From Prevotella sp. (GTDB taxonomy: Bacteria > Bacteroidota > Bacteroidia > Bacteroidales > Bacteroidaceae): a stretch of DNA of 64,000 nt. The position numbers and the translations under genes were made by a program. The stretch spans positions 1 to 64,000 of the forward strand of contig JAFPVC010000043.1 of the NCBI GenBank assembly GCA_017413085.1, written 5' to 3'. A model generated the notes under the pieces. The model worked only from the letters and a program-made list of their open reading frames with translations, ran no database searches and was not told the origin of the DNA. Shown here in pieces: positions 50,331 to 59,501 of this stretch (position 1 is its first letter; every line of letters starts with the position of its first letter).

Positions 50331-51803
50331 ATGCTGAGAAAAATTAGAATTACGCTGGCAGCAGTAATGTTTCTGGGCATTACATTGCTGTTTCTCGACT
50401 TTACCGGCACCATGCAGCCATGGGTTGGGTGGATGCCTAAGATGCAGTTGCTTGAGGCTGCACTGGCTCTCAATGTGGTAGTGCTTGCAGTACTTGCGGT
50501 CATTACGCTTTTGTTTGGCCGTATATACTGTTCTGTCATCTGTCCGCTTGGTGTTATGCAGGATATCTTCGGATGGATGGGTAAGCGGGTGAAGAAGAAT
50601 AGGTATTCCTATTCAAAGGAGAAGAAATGGCTCCGTTACCCCATGCTCTGCATTTTTATTGTCGCCTTGGCTTTTGGCATAGGTACGTTGGTACAGTTGT
50701 TGGCACCTTATTCCGCTTACGGACGTATAGCAACCAATATTTTGCAACCCGTGTGGCAGGCAGGCAACAACGTGTTGGCTGCAGCTGCCGAATACTGTGA
50801 CAGCTATGCTTTCTACCACTCTGACGTGTGGCTCCGAGCATGGCCATCGCTTGTCATTGCAGCCGTGACGCTTGTTGTTCTTGCCGTCCTTGCATGGCGT
50901 AACGGGCGCACTTATTGCAACACGGTGTGTCCTGTGGGCACGTTTCTGTCATTCTTCAGCCGTTTTTCTTGGTTTAAAGTTGTTTTCGACACAGAGAAGT
51001 GTCGCAACTGTTCGCTCTGCTCGAAGAACTGCAAGGCTGCATGCATTGATTTCAAGACACACACGGTGGATGCCAGCCGTTGTGTGGCTTGTGGCGATTG
51101 TATAGAAGCATGTAAGTTCGACGCTTTGAAATTTGCACACAAGAAACTTCCTGCATCATCGCAGAAAACCGATGAAGTGGCTTCGCGCCGCACATTCCTT
51201 GCGGCTACGGCGGCAGTGGCGGCTACGGCTATGGCGCAGGAAGCAAAGAAAACAGACGGAGGATTAGCAGAAATAGTTGATAAGGTGGCGCCGCATCGCC
51301 AGACTCCGCTGTCGCCTCCTGGGGCTTTGTCGGCTGCCAACCTGGCGAAACGATGCACAGGATGCCAGCTCTGTATATCGGAATGTCCCAATGGCGTGCT
51401 GCGTCCGTCTGTCGACTTGATGCATTTGATGCAACCCACCATGTCGTATGAGCGCGGTTTCTGCCGCCCAGAGTGCAACCGCTGTTCGGAAGTGTGTCCG
51501 TCAGGTGCCATAAAGCCCATACGCAAGGAAGACAAGTCGTCAACGCAGATAGGACATGCGGTGTGGATAAAGAAAAACTGTCTGCCGGTGGCTAACGGCA
51601 CGCCTTGCGGCAACTGTGCGCGCCACTGTCCTGTGGGCGCTATAGAGATGATGCCGTTAGACATCAATAATGATGAGTCGCCGTTTGTTCCTATGGTCAA
51701 CGAGGCACGCTGCATAGGTTGCGGTGCTTGCGAGTACCTTTGTCCTGCACGTCCTTTCTCTGCCATCTACGTAGAGGGACACGAGGTGCACAAAGAGGTA
51801 TAG
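50331..51803 (+). CDS. Polyferredoxin: NapH-like membrane part fused to a NapG-like part
   Basis: 490 aa. The N-terminal half has membrane helices and two NapH-type cysteine motifs, GRIYCSVICPLG (63-74) and GRTYCNTVCPVG (192-203), then two 4Fe-4S ferredoxin clusters (CRNCSLCSKNC and CVACGDCIEAC). At 285-290 there is an internal twin-arginine motif SRRTFL with a hydrophobic run ending AMA, as in a Tat signal, followed by four more cysteine clusters (CTGCQLCISEC, CNRCSEVC, CGNCARHC, CIGCGACEYLC). It should pass quinol-derived electrons across the membrane; the AKR encoded next may be the acceptor. Confidence 0.87.
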   Translation: MLRKIRITLAAVMFLGITLLFLDFTGTMQPWVGWMPKMQLLEAALALNVVVLAVLAVITLLFGRIYCSVICPLGVMQDIFGWMGKRVKKNRYSYSKEKKWLRYPMLCIFIVALAFGIGTLVQLLAPYSAYGRIATNILQPVWQAGNNVLAAAAEYCDSYAFYHSDVWLRAWPSLVIAAVTLVVLAVLAWRNGRTYCNTVCPVGTFLSFFSRFSWFKVVFDTEKCRNCSLCSKNCKAACIDFKTHTVDASRCVACGDCIEACKFDALKFAHKKLPASSQKTDEVASRRTFLAATAAVAATAMAQEAKKTDGGLAEIVDKVAPHRQTPLSPPGALSAANLAKRCTGCQLCISECPNGVLRPSVDLMHLMQPTMSYERGFCRPECNRCSEVCPSGAIKPIRKEDKSSTQIGHAVWIKKNCLPVANGTPCGNCARHCPVGAIEMMPLDINNDESPFVPMVNEARCIGCGACEYLCPARPFSAIYVEGHEVHKEV

Positions 51804-51863
51804 AGGGGTATAGGGAATTAACGCAGATAACAGGGAAATACAAGTAATCAAAGAAATAGTGAT

Positions 51864-53312
51864 ATGAGTGAGAATAATCATAATAAAGGTGTAGACCGGC
51901 GTTCGTTTCTGAAACTGCTCGGTGGTGGCGCACTTACAACTGCAGCGGTTATGACAGGTTGCAAGAAACCTGGTGACACGAAGGCCGTGCAGGAATACAA
52001 GCGTCAGGTGGAGCCGCCCGTAGGCAAGATGACATACCGTGTCAATCCGTCGACTAAAGACAAAGTGTCGTTGCTGGGCTTTGGTATGATGCGTCTGCCC
52101 GTTGTCGGAACAGGTAAGTCTGGGCGCGACAACGATGCTCCGATAGATCAGGAGATGGTTAACCGTCAGGTGGATTATGCCATAGAGCATGGGGTGAACT
52201 ATTTTGATACGAGCCCGGTATACTGTCAGGGAAACTCGGAGCGTGCCACGGGCATTGCGTTGAGCCGCCATAAGCGTAGTGAATATTTTGTAGCCACGAA
52301 ACTTTCAAACTTCAATGAGGAGATGTGGGGGCGCAAGGAGTCTCTCGAGATGTACTACAACTCGTTTAAGGAGTTGCAGGTTAGTTATATCGACTATTAT
52401 CTGTTGCACGGCGTTGGTATGGGAGGCATGGATGCTCTTAATGGACGCTATATTGACAATGGCGTGCTCGACTTCCTTTTGGAGGAACGCAAGGCAGGAC
52501 GCATACGCAATCTTGGTTTCTCTTATCATGGCGACATCGAGGTATTTGACTATCTGTTGTCGAAGCACGACGAATACAAATGGGATTTTGTGCAGATTGA
52601 ACTTAACTATCTCGACTGGGATTATGCCAACGAGATTAACGACCGCAATACCGACGCAAGATACTTGTATGGTGAATTGCAGAAGCGTGGCATTGCATCG
52701 GTAATCATGGAGCCGCTCTTAGGAGGACGACTTAGTAATGTGCCTCAGTTCCTCGCCAACGACCTTAAACAGCGCGCTCCAGAGAAAAGCGTTGCCTCGT
52801 GGGCTTTCCGTTATGCCGGCACGCCTAAGGGGGTGCTTACCGTATTGTCGGGCATGACATACATGGAACATCTGAAAGATAATCTGCTGACATACTGTCC
52901 GCTTGTTCCGCTCAGTACACAGGAGATGGAGTATCTGCACAAGACCATTGCTGAGCGCATAGTTGGAGTGGAGACTATCCCATGCAACGATTGCAAATAT
53001 TGTATGCCGTGTCCGTATGGAGTTGACATTCCAGGTATCTTCGTTCATTATAATAAATGTAAGAACGAAGGTACGCTGCCGCGCTTGAAGATGAGCGACG
53101 AATATATAAAACTGCGCCGCAACTATCTAATAGGACTCGACCGTGCCGTGCCGCGCATGCGTCAGGCAGACCACTGCATAAGCTGCGGCCATTGCGTGCC
53201 TCACTGTCCGCAAAACATACGCATACCTGAGGAACTGCAGCGTATTAGCGAATTTGTTGAAAAACTGAAACAAAACTCTGCATTGCATGAGGCAAACCCG
53301 AAAACTGACTAA
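51864..53312 (+). CDS. Tat-exported aldo/keto reductase-ferredoxin lipoprotein
   Basis: 482 aa. The N-terminus carries a twin-arginine motif DRRSFLK (11-17), a hydrophobic run and a lipobox ending at Cys33 (VMTGC). An aldo/keto reductase barrel follows (GFGMMRLPV, YFDTSPVYC, LSRHKRSEYFVATKL, YYLLHGVG). The last 120 residues bind 4Fe-4S clusters (CNDCKYCMPCPYG and CISCGHCVPHCP). It is likely a periplasmic, membrane-anchored oxidoreductase that takes electrons from the polyferredoxin encoded 60 bp upstream. Substrate unknown. A 24-bp-stem terminator follows. Confidence 0.9.
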   Translation: MSENNHNKGVDRRSFLKLLGGGALTTAAVMTGCKKPGDTKAVQEYKRQVEPPVGKMTYRVNPSTKDKVSLLGFGMMRLPVVGTGKSGRDNDAPIDQEMVNRQVDYAIEHGVNYFDTSPVYCQGNSERATGIALSRHKRSEYFVATKLSNFNEEMWGRKESLEMYYNSFKELQVSYIDYYLLHGVGMGGMDALNGRYIDNGVLDFLLEERKAGRIRNLGFSYHGDIEVFDYLLSKHDEYKWDFVQIELNYLDWDYANEINDRNTDARYLYGELQKRGIASVIMEPLLGGRLSNVPQFLANDLKQRAPEKSVASWAFRYAGTPKGVLTVLSGMTYMEHLKDNLLTYCPLVPLSTQEMEYLHKTIAERIVGVETIPCNDCKYCMPCPYGVDIPGIFVHYNKCKNEGTLPRLKMSDEYIKLRRNYLIGLDRAVPRMRQADHCISCGHCVPHCPQNIRIPEELQRISEFVEKLKQNSALHEANPKTD

Positions 53313-53329
53313 TAGGACAATGTGAACAC

Positions 53330-53392
53330 AACTATTTCTGTCCGCCAAACATTAACATCCATGTCAATGTTTGGCGGACAGAAATAGTTTAT
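53330..53392. terminator. Very long-stem terminator after the AKR gene
   Basis: A perfect 24-bp stem (53330-53353 with 53366-53389) over a 12-nt loop, shared by the convergent AKR and clostripain genes. Confidence 0.88.
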
Positions 53393-53419
53393 ATGTTTTT
53401 ATACAGGTTCCTTATTCGT

Positions 53420-55228
53420 TTATTCCAGCTTACCGCCACTGCCGCTCTCCGGATTGTTGTCAAGGGCCTGTTGGTTGGTGTTAAGCCAGTTACCCCAGCC
53501 CGTAAGTTTGTGGAAGTCGCATTTCTCATAACCCTCATTGTAGTTGTTGAGCGGCTTCAAGTCCGGAATTACGGTCTTATAGTCTAATGTATAGAACTTT
53601 TGACGCAGCAGACATACACTCAACGTATAGTGCTCCAGATGCTGCACGCTGTTGCTGACATCGCGATAGTGTACGAATGCGTCCTTAAAGGCATTGTCCA
53701 TATCTTCTGAAATGGCCTTAAACTCAGCATCGCCGGTTTCCTTTGCCAGTAACTGAGCATAGTTTGCAATATCAAAGAATGGGTTTTCCCATTCATACTT
53801 CAACGTACCATAACTTGTTATACCATGGTATCTATAAACCTGACTTGTGGCTCTGTCTATAGCTTCTTTCTTGGTAGGATACAGAGCTAATATGCGATCA
53901 CACAATCGTTTTGACACATCGATGACAGGCTGGAACTTATCTGTGCGTATCATCTTGTAGTCACCGTTAGGAAATACTTCTTTTGAAGCGTCCTCCATAT
54001 AACCATTCTGCCAATCTGGTGTACTACGTTCAAACATAAGGCCTCCTGCCTTTTCGGCATCACCAGTTTCCTTCAAACCTCGTACAAACTCCGTCAGCAG
54101 CAAACCGTCACTGGATAGCACATGAGCCGAGGCTATGATATAGTCGGCAAAGTCCTTAGCCTGGGTCAGCGACTCCATGTTGCCCATAAGGCAATTATGG
54201 AACATCAGTGTATTAAAGTGATCAATGCCTGCCGCCTGCATGGCGTCATACATCTCATACATATCCATCCACTCGTTATCCACCCATTCATCGACCATAA
54301 CACCGCGTGTGGTGTTATTGATTATTTCATATTTGTCAGGAATATCGAGCATGGCATCAAAACCGCTGCCGTGTCCCCAGATGGCGAGCACATAATCCTC
54401 TGCAGGACATGCCAGACTACTGAATTCAAGGAACATACGCATCGTGTTCGGATTACAGATTTTCATTTTCTTGGCTTGCTCACCCATTCCGTAAGCCTGC
54501 ATGCCTTCATCTTTTATCTTGTCAAGGTCAGTTTTGTCGTTCAGTTCAAACCAAACGATATCACCAGGTTGTGCATACTTGCCGGTAAAGGGCTTTTTTA
54601 TTTTCGGTTGATCCTTGCCATACTTATACATACAGACTACGCGCACGTTGTTGTGGTCATTAAGGAATGTCTTAGCCCTCTCCCAGAAACCTGTCTCGAT
54701 AGCATCATCCATATTGCCACCAGCATTACCATATACAAACACAGTGAATTTTGCCGGCTGCGGTACATCTATTATTTCTTTCGTCTTACTCCACGTATCA
54801 AACTTCGATGCCATATCGCTGTCTGTTCTCTTGAAAGTCAGATTGATGTCGGAACCGTCGCCCATGCGCAGTCCACTGCCATCAACTTTCCATTTGGCAT
54901 TCATCACGTCTCTGTCCTTGGGTGTCAAGGTGAGCACCCCGTCAGCAGAAGCGGTGTAGGTAAAATCAATCTTCTCGCAACCTACAGCCTTACCCTCTAC
55001 GGTATAGTAGATGCGTGTACTGCCCGTTCCGTCAGCATTGAACACGGTATTCTGCAACGTCTCACCGTAATTCCATTTAGCAGAGGTCATACCTGACACG
55101 TCAGAGTACCAATTACCTACAATCCTGCCGTCCACACCGGGTGCCAGCGTTTCTTCGTTTTCCGTACATGATGCCATGCCAAGCGCAACCAGCACCAGCA
55201 GCATCCAAAGGTTAAAGTATTTTCTCAT
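53420..55228 (-). CDS. Clostripain-family (C11) cysteine peptidase lipoprotein
   Basis: 602 aa. Lipobox Cys21 (GMASC) gives a membrane-anchored protein; residues about 30-130 form a lipocalin-like beta domain (GRIVGNWYSDVSG...). The C11 peptidase domain has the catalytic His in WGHGSGF and Cys in FHNCLMGNME. C11 enzymes cleave after Arg or Lys. Bacteroidota often carry several, and they have been linked to processing of surface or host proteins. It is 31 bp downstream of a DUF4421 gene and probably cotranscribed with it. Confidence 0.9.
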   Translation of the reverse strand: MRKYFNLWMLLVLVALGMASCTENEETLAPGVDGRIVGNWYSDVSGMTSAKWNYGETLQNTVFNADGTGSTRIYYTVEGKAVGCEKIDFTYTASADGVLTLTPKDRDVMNAKWKVDGSGLRMGDGSDINLTFKRTDSDMASKFDTWSKTKEIIDVPQPAKFTVFVYGNAGGNMDDAIETGFWERAKTFLNDHNNVRVVCMYKYGKDQPKIKKPFTGKYAQPGDIVWFELNDKTDLDKIKDEGMQAYGMGEQAKKMKICNPNTMRMFLEFSSLACPAEDYVLAIWGHGSGFDAMLDIPDKYEIINNTTRGVMVDEWVDNEWMDMYEMYDAMQAAGIDHFNTLMFHNCLMGNMESLTQAKDFADYIIASAHVLSSDGLLLTEFVRGLKETGDAEKAGGLMFERSTPDWQNGYMEDASKEVFPNGDYKMIRTDKFQPVIDVSKRLCDRILALYPTKKEAIDRATSQVYRYHGITSYGTLKYEWENPFFDIANYAQLLAKETGDAEFKAISEDMDNAFKDAFVHYRDVSNSVQHLEHYTLSVCLLRQKFYTLDYKTVIPDLKPLNNYNEGYEKCDFHKLTGWGNWLNTNQQALDNNPESGSGGKLE

Positions 55229-55259
55229 GATGTTATAATGTTTTTATAGTTAACGATTC

Positions 55260-56495
55260 TTATAGTCTCACACCGAAGGAGGCACGTGCATATCCGTCTA
55301 AGAGACGGACCTTGCAATTGTCTTTATTGTTCTTATATGAAAAGCGATTGAGCTGTGACTGTATTCCGATGAAGTAGTTTCTCCAGTTGTAAGCTATACC
55401 GAAACGCAGGTCAATGTTAAAGCTCAGCGGACTATAGTCTGTCTCTGACTCCAAGTCCCAATAGTCAAGTTTCTCGCCTTCCTTTGCCATGTAGATTGGC
55501 TTGTATGACTCACCGTTGGCCCATCTGCGCGCCTGACCGTCCCACTGTCCGTAGTCGTCAACCGGAACCGCCTCGGCCAGATTGTAGTTGAAGTCGTATT
55601 TGTAAACCTTCACGCGGTTGTATACGCTGACGTTAGGCATTACCATGGCATTGATGACAAGTCCGCGCGTTGGCACGTAGTTGTAACCGTAGCCGAAACC
55701 TATGTTTGCCTGATGCACCTTGATGCGGTGTATGCCGTGACCGATGAGCATGAAGAGGGCGTTTCTTATGTCCGAATAGTCGAACGACGACTGATACCAC
55801 GTTGCGCCCAGGAGGAAGGAACCAGCCGAGCGGCGCTGTATGACGGACTGGTTGTAGGCGGCGGCCTGCGAATAGCGGCGGCCGTTGAACACATAATATC
55901 CGTTGATGTACGCAGAGCGGATCCACACCGGGGAAAGCATGTTATTCTTTTCCTCATACTCCTCGGTGAGTTTCCCGTCCTCATAGCCTTTGGCTGTAAA
56001 CGTTGCCGTACTCGTATTGAAGTGCCTCAGGCGGAAGTTCAGTCCGTACTTCGCCCCCGTACTGCTGAATGAGAAATAACGCCCTGCATTCTTGGCAAGC
56101 GACAGGGATAGGCCTACTCCCGTGCCGCGATAGCCCACCCACAGCTCTATTGACGATGCCCTTGGCGGCTCGAAGCACAGTTCCCATTCCGCAGATTGAT
56201 TATACTCAGGAAAGTCAAGCCTTTGGAAGTAATCCACGTCAACGGAGTTTTCCTTATAGCGCAGTATGGCTCTCCACGGCTTTGCAGGCACCTCGATATA
56301 GTTTGTGTCCACCTTGTTGCGTGCCTTGGAGTCAAGGTAATGCGGCACCTGCCGAATCAGTCCCGTCAGACCCTTGGAACTCTTCTGCACGCGCACACTG
56401 TCACCACCTTCCCGTTCCTGTGCCGAAGCACCCAAGGAAAGCAGCAGACAGCATATTATAATCTTTCCAACCATATATTTCATATTCTTTCCCAT
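55260..56495 (-). CDS. DUF4421 family outer-membrane protein
   Basis: 411 aa from the ATG at 56495 (56483 is a close alternative). The open frame extends to 56678 but a consensus promoter at 56586-56616 shows that the extra residues are not translated. A signal peptide (GKIIICCLLLSLGASA) is followed by a predicted beta-barrel (AILRYKENSVDVDYF, WVGYRGTGVGLSLSLAK, FGYGYNYVP, ending GYARASFGVRL). Function unknown. It starts the transcript that includes the clostripain gene. Confidence 0.82.
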   Translation of the reverse strand: MGKNMKYMVGKIIICCLLLSLGASAQEREGGDSVRVQKSSKGLTGLIRQVPHYLDSKARNKVDTNYIEVPAKPWRAILRYKENSVDVDYFQRLDFPEYNQSAEWELCFEPPRASSIELWVGYRGTGVGLSLSLAKNAGRYFSFSSTGAKYGLNFRLRHFNTSTATFTAKGYEDGKLTEEYEEKNNMLSPVWIRSAYINGYYVFNGRRYSQAAAYNQSVIQRRSAGSFLLGATWYQSSFDYSDIRNALFMLIGHGIHRIKVHQANIGFGYGYNYVPTRGLVINAMVMPNVSVYNRVKVYKYDFNYNLAEAVPVDDYGQWDGQARRWANGESYKPIYMAKEGEKLDYWDLESETDYSPLSFNIDLRFGIAYNWRNYFIGIQSQLNRFSYKNNKDNCKVRLLDGYARASFGVRL

Positions 56496-56585
56496 GGCAT
56501 CCAGACAAAGGTTAATCGCCATAACACATTTAGGTTCAAACATTTCCTCCCAGAGTACCATCTCACAGGCGCATAGGGATATGTG

Positions 56586-56616
56586 CAAAGTTATGAATAA
56601 TTTCCCATACCTCCAA
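56586..56616 (-). promoter_or_regulatory. Predicted promoter of the DUF4421-clostripain unit
   Basis: Minus-strand TTG (56616-56614), a 20-bp spacer and TAACTTTG (56593-56586). The 5' leader would be about 85 nt. Confidence 0.8.
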
Positions 56617-56680
56617 ACTTTTCCCAAACTTTTTCGCTTTTTTGAAGAAATATGACAGATGACAGATGAGCAAGCCACTG

Positions 56681-56721
56681 AAAACGATTAATCCCACGCT
56701 GGCAATCAGCGGGGGATTAAT
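56681..56721 (-). terminator. Hairpin after rseP
   Basis: ATTAATCCC and CGCTG pair with CAGCG and GGGATTAAT with a one-base mismatch between the two stems and a 5-nt loop; only a short T-run follows, so termination is a moderate call. Confidence 0.55.
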
Positions 56722-56749
56722 AGTATGCCTGATGTCGTTTCTTGTTTTC

Positions 56750-58213
56750 TTAATACATGATTCCGAAGAAGCGGAGCACGTCGTTGAGGTTTGCCACTAC
56801 CATCAGCAGGAGCAGGATGCCCATGCCTACGTATTCGGCATACACCATGAACTTGTCGCCGGGCTTGCGGCGGAAGATCATCTCGTAGAGCAGGAACATC
56901 ACGTGGCCGCCGTCGAGTGCGGGGATAGGCAGGATGTTCATGAAGGCGAGGATGATACTCAGAAATGCCGTCATCATCCAGAATATGTGCCAGTCCCATA
57001 CCGGTGGGAACATGCTGCCGATGGCTCCGAAACCGCCGAGCTGCTTGGCTCCTTCTGACGTGAACACATATTTCAGGTCGCTGACGTAGCCGCCCAGCAT
57101 GTCCAGCGCATAGCCTATGCCGGCAGGTATGCAGGTGAGCAGGTTGTAGTCCACATGTGTCGGCTTCATGTAGTTTGCCACGGTGGTCATACCCACGCCG
57201 AGGTGTGCCTCGTTGTCGAACACTACGGCAGCAGTGGCTGTGTCGCCCTTCTCCTTACTTATATATGTCACCACGGTGGTCAGGATCTTCAGTGAGTCGG
57301 CCTTCGTCTTGCAGTCGCTCAGTGCGTCGGCCATGCGTCCGCTCTCGTAGGTGAAGGCGTTCCAAGAGTCTATGGGCTTCGTACCGAGTGCAATGATGCG
57401 GTCGCCTTTCTTCATGCCGCTCTTCGCTGCTGCAGTGTTTGGAATGATAGAGTCTATCTCTGCAGGTACGAACGGACGGCAGAACACTGGCTCTGACTTC
57501 AGCATCTCAAGCAGAGAGAGGTTGCCCGGCAGCTGAATCTTCACTTGCTTGCCGTCGCGCAGCACCGTTGCTTCCTTGGCAGTGGTCAGCGAGCGCAGCA
57601 TGTTGGCGTTGAACTCGCGGAACTCGCCTTCCTCTGTGCCGACGAGCTTGTCGCCGTCGCGGAATCCGAGAGCCGTGGCCTGTTCGTTGAACTTCATGCC
57701 GTATGGCATATCCTTCACGGCGAAGTAATCCTCACCCCATGCGAAGAACACACCGCAGTATATCACGAGTGCGAGGAGGAAGTTCACCAGCACGCCACCT
57801 ATCATTATCAGCAGTCGCTGCCAGCACGGCTTGCCACGGAACTCCCACGGCTTGGCAGGTTGCTTGAGTTTCTCCACGTCGTGCTGTGTCTCGTCAATCA
57901 TGCCTTCTATCTGGCAGTAGCCGCCGAGTGGAATCCAGCCGAGACCATACTCCGTGCCTTCATATTCGTATGAACCGTCTTCTTTCTTCTTTGCAGGGAT
58001 GACCTTGCCGTTCTCGTCAACCTTGCCGCGCAGCTTGCGCCACCAGTTGAACTTGGTGGAGAAGAGCGAGAACTTCCAGTCGAAGAAGATGTAGAACTTA
58101 TTGACCCTTACGCCGAAGAGTTTAGAAAAGAAAAAATGTCCTCCCTCGTGCAATGCCACGAGGATTGTTATTGCAAGAATAAATTGTAATGTTCTGATGA
58201 GAAATACTTCCAC
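56750..58213 (-). CDS. rseP: RseP-type site-2 intramembrane zinc protease
   Basis: 487 aa. The zinc motif HEGGH is at 22-26 in the first membrane helix, and the third ligand region is near the C-terminus (MNILPIPALDGGHVMF), with two PDZ-like regions between (GFRDGDKLVG and KSGMKKGDRIIAL). RseP cleaves transmembrane segments such as those of anti-sigma factors or signal peptides. It is larger than the E. coli enzyme, with a charged insertion after the first helix (KVIPAKKKEDGSYEYEGTE) as usual in Bacteroidota. The rpn-like gene lies 36 bp upstream; no separate promoter was seen. Confidence 0.92.
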   Translation of the reverse strand: MEVFLIRTLQFILAITILVALHEGGHFFFSKLFGVRVNKFYIFFDWKFSLFSTKFNWWRKLRGKVDENGKVIPAKKKEDGSYEYEGTEYGLGWIPLGGYCQIEGMIDETQHDVEKLKQPAKPWEFRGKPCWQRLLIMIGGVLVNFLLALVIYCGVFFAWGEDYFAVKDMPYGMKFNEQATALGFRDGDKLVGTEEGEFREFNANMLRSLTTAKEATVLRDGKQVKIQLPGNLSLLEMLKSEPVFCRPFVPAEIDSIIPNTAAAKSGMKKGDRIIALGTKPIDSWNAFTYESGRMADALSDCKTKADSLKILTTVVTYISKEKGDTATAAVVFDNEAHLGVGMTTVANYMKPTHVDYNLLTCIPAGIGYALDMLGGYVSDLKYVFTSEGAKQLGGFGAIGSMFPPVWDWHIFWMMTAFLSIILAFMNILPIPALDGGHVMFLLYEMIFRRKPGDKFMVYAEYVGMGILLLLMVVANLNDVLRFFGIMY

Positions 58214-58249
58214 AATATGAATTAAGAGTTAAGAATTATCTTGTTGATA

Positions 58250-59146
58250 TTATAATTGATTTATTTCATCTATTGAGAGTCCGGTTGCATCGGCTATTTG
58301 CTGAACAGACAACATTCCCATGGCCTTCAGCTTGCGGGCTGTGTCGATGTTAGCTTCTGCACGTCCTTCTGCACGTCCTTCTGCACGTCCCTCTGCCAAT
58401 CCTTCGTTCCTTCCCTCGCCTTTGGCAGTTATCATTTGGTTTTCGAGTATGGAACGTTCGCTTATGTAATGCTCATACACTCGCTGCTCTTCCCGATTCA
58501 TCTTCATAAAACGGAGTTTTTCGCGGGCGGCGGACAGTCCGGGAGCATCAGCATCCTCAGGTATGTCGCTGTTGGCAAGGAAATAGAGCCACTGTTCCAA
58601 AGGAACTTTAGACCAGCGGTTGAAATCATTGACCTTCAGTATATAGTACTCAGGGAACAATTGACTGACCTCCTCGGCATTGAATTTTTGCTGTTGGAAC
58701 GGCGACAGGCGGAGCACGTCATCGTCGTGAATGCCGCGAAACTCCGTCTTGCCACGATATACGCAGTCAGTACCCTGCCCCAAGTCAAAGTAAACGATGT
58801 TTACGGAATACACCTTTTTTACGTTCTCATAGCCACTGCCCAACTCAACATAGTCGGTGACGAGTTTCGACGCACCGAATATCATGCGGTGGAAATAAGA
58901 GAACTCCGACTCACCCTGCACTTCTATCAAGAGCAGTTCGCCCTGCTCATCTTCGGCAAGCAGGTCAACACGGTTTGACTTTACTTCACTGCGGTCTTTG
59001 TTGCTCTCGCTCTCAAGCAACCGCTGTATCTTTATGGGTTTCTCAAGCAATGTGGTCAGGAAACCTTCAAGCACGTCGAAGTTCGCTTTGTCGCGCAACA
59101 GGCGTTTCAGAGCCCAGTCAAAGCTTATGTATTCTTTATGTCTCAT
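58250..59146 (-). CDS. Rpn-family PD-(D/E)XK nuclease/transposase-like protein
   Basis: 298 aa. The N-terminal part reads FDWALKRLLRDKANFDVLEGFL, the nuclease core VDLLAEDEQGELLLIEVQG shows a D-x(n)-E-x-Q site, and the C-terminus is helical. It belongs to the Rpn/PDDEXK transposase-like family, multicopy in Bacteroidota, proposed to promote recombination or act in phage defence. Residues about 249-268 contain AEGRAEGRAEGRAE from a 12-bp repeat. Its leader carries three 72-bp repeats, and its promoter is at 59395-59424. Confidence 0.85.
   Translation of the reverse strand: MRHKEYISFDWALKRLLRDKANFDVLEGFLTTLLEKPIKIQRLLESESNKDRSEVKSNRVDLLAEDEQGELLLIEVQGESEFSYFHRMIFGASKLVTDYVELGSGYENVKKVYSVNIVYFDLGQGTDCVYRGKTEFRGIHDDDVLRLSPFQQQKFNAEEVSQLFPEYYILKVNDFNRWSKVPLEQWLYFLANSDIPEDADAPGLSAAREKLRFMKMNREEQRVYEHYISERSILENQMITAKGEGRNEGLAEGRAEGRAEGRAEANIDTARKLKAMGMLSVQQIADATGLSIDEINQL
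58354..58396. repeat. 12-bp in-frame repeat in the Rpn-like gene
   Basis: Three units of CTTCTGCACGTC and a degenerate fourth encode (AEGR)n. Gain or loss of a unit keeps the frame. Confidence 0.9.
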
Positions 59147-59176
59147 AACAATTCACTCGGATTAGACCTTTCTATG

Positions 59177-59402
59177 TGCAATATATCGCATGAAGCAAAC
59201 AACGAGTGTCAGCATGGCTGGCTCGTGGTCGCTATGCGAGCTTGCAAGTGCAATATATCGCATGAAGCAAACAACGAGTGTCAGCATGGCTGGCTCGTGG
59301 TCGCTATGCGAGTTTGCAAGTGCAATATATCGCATGAAGCAAACAACGAGTGTCAGCATGGCTGGCTCGTGGTCGCTATGCGAGTTTGCAAGTGCAAAGT
59401 TA
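59177..59402 (-). ncRNA. Promoter-linked tandem leader repeat (3 x 72 bp) of the Rpn-like gene
   Basis: Three near-identical 72-bp units lie at 59177-59392, directly downstream of the promoter -7 box on the minus strand. Each unit, read on the minus strand, starts TTGCACTTGCAAAC, then holds hairpins TCGC-ATA-GCGA and CAGC-CAT-GCTG, then TCG...GCGA. Unit junctions contain a -7-like TATATTGCAC. The dxr leader at 60685-60836 is built the same way with different bases in the stems. It is expected to be transcribed as the 5' leader. No Rfam family was recognised; the ncRNA type is my inference. Confidence 0.6.
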
Positions 59403-59424
59403 CACTTTTTTCGTGACATTCCAA
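59395..59424 (-). promoter_or_regulatory. Predicted promoter of the Rpn-like gene
   Basis: Minus-strand TTG (59424-59422), a 19-bp spacer and TAACTTTG (59402-59395), at the outer edge of the repeats. Confidence 0.75.
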
Positions 59425-59501
59425 CTCTCTACTGTCATAAAAAACTATAAACAACCCAAAACGTCACCAAACCAAGGCTCACACCGGCAAACTTCAATCC
59501 T

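Noticed and set aside
50912..51766. 284-aa minus-strand ORF
   Set aside because: Antisense shadow of the polyferredoxin gene; cysteine codons read in reverse give a long open frame.
54122..55096. 324-aa plus-strand ORF
   Set aside because: Antisense shadow of the clostripain gene.
56496..56678. N-terminal extension of the DUF4421 protein
   Set aside because: A consensus promoter lies inside it and a signal peptide begins at the later ATG.
59177..59392. CRISPR array
   Set aside because: The three 72-bp units abut with no spacers; they are a tandem repeat in a leader.
59138..59450. Repeat proteins encoded on either strand of the 72-bp repeat
   Set aside because: 72 is a multiple of three, so several frames stay open by chance; no start or family support, and the region is a promoter leader.
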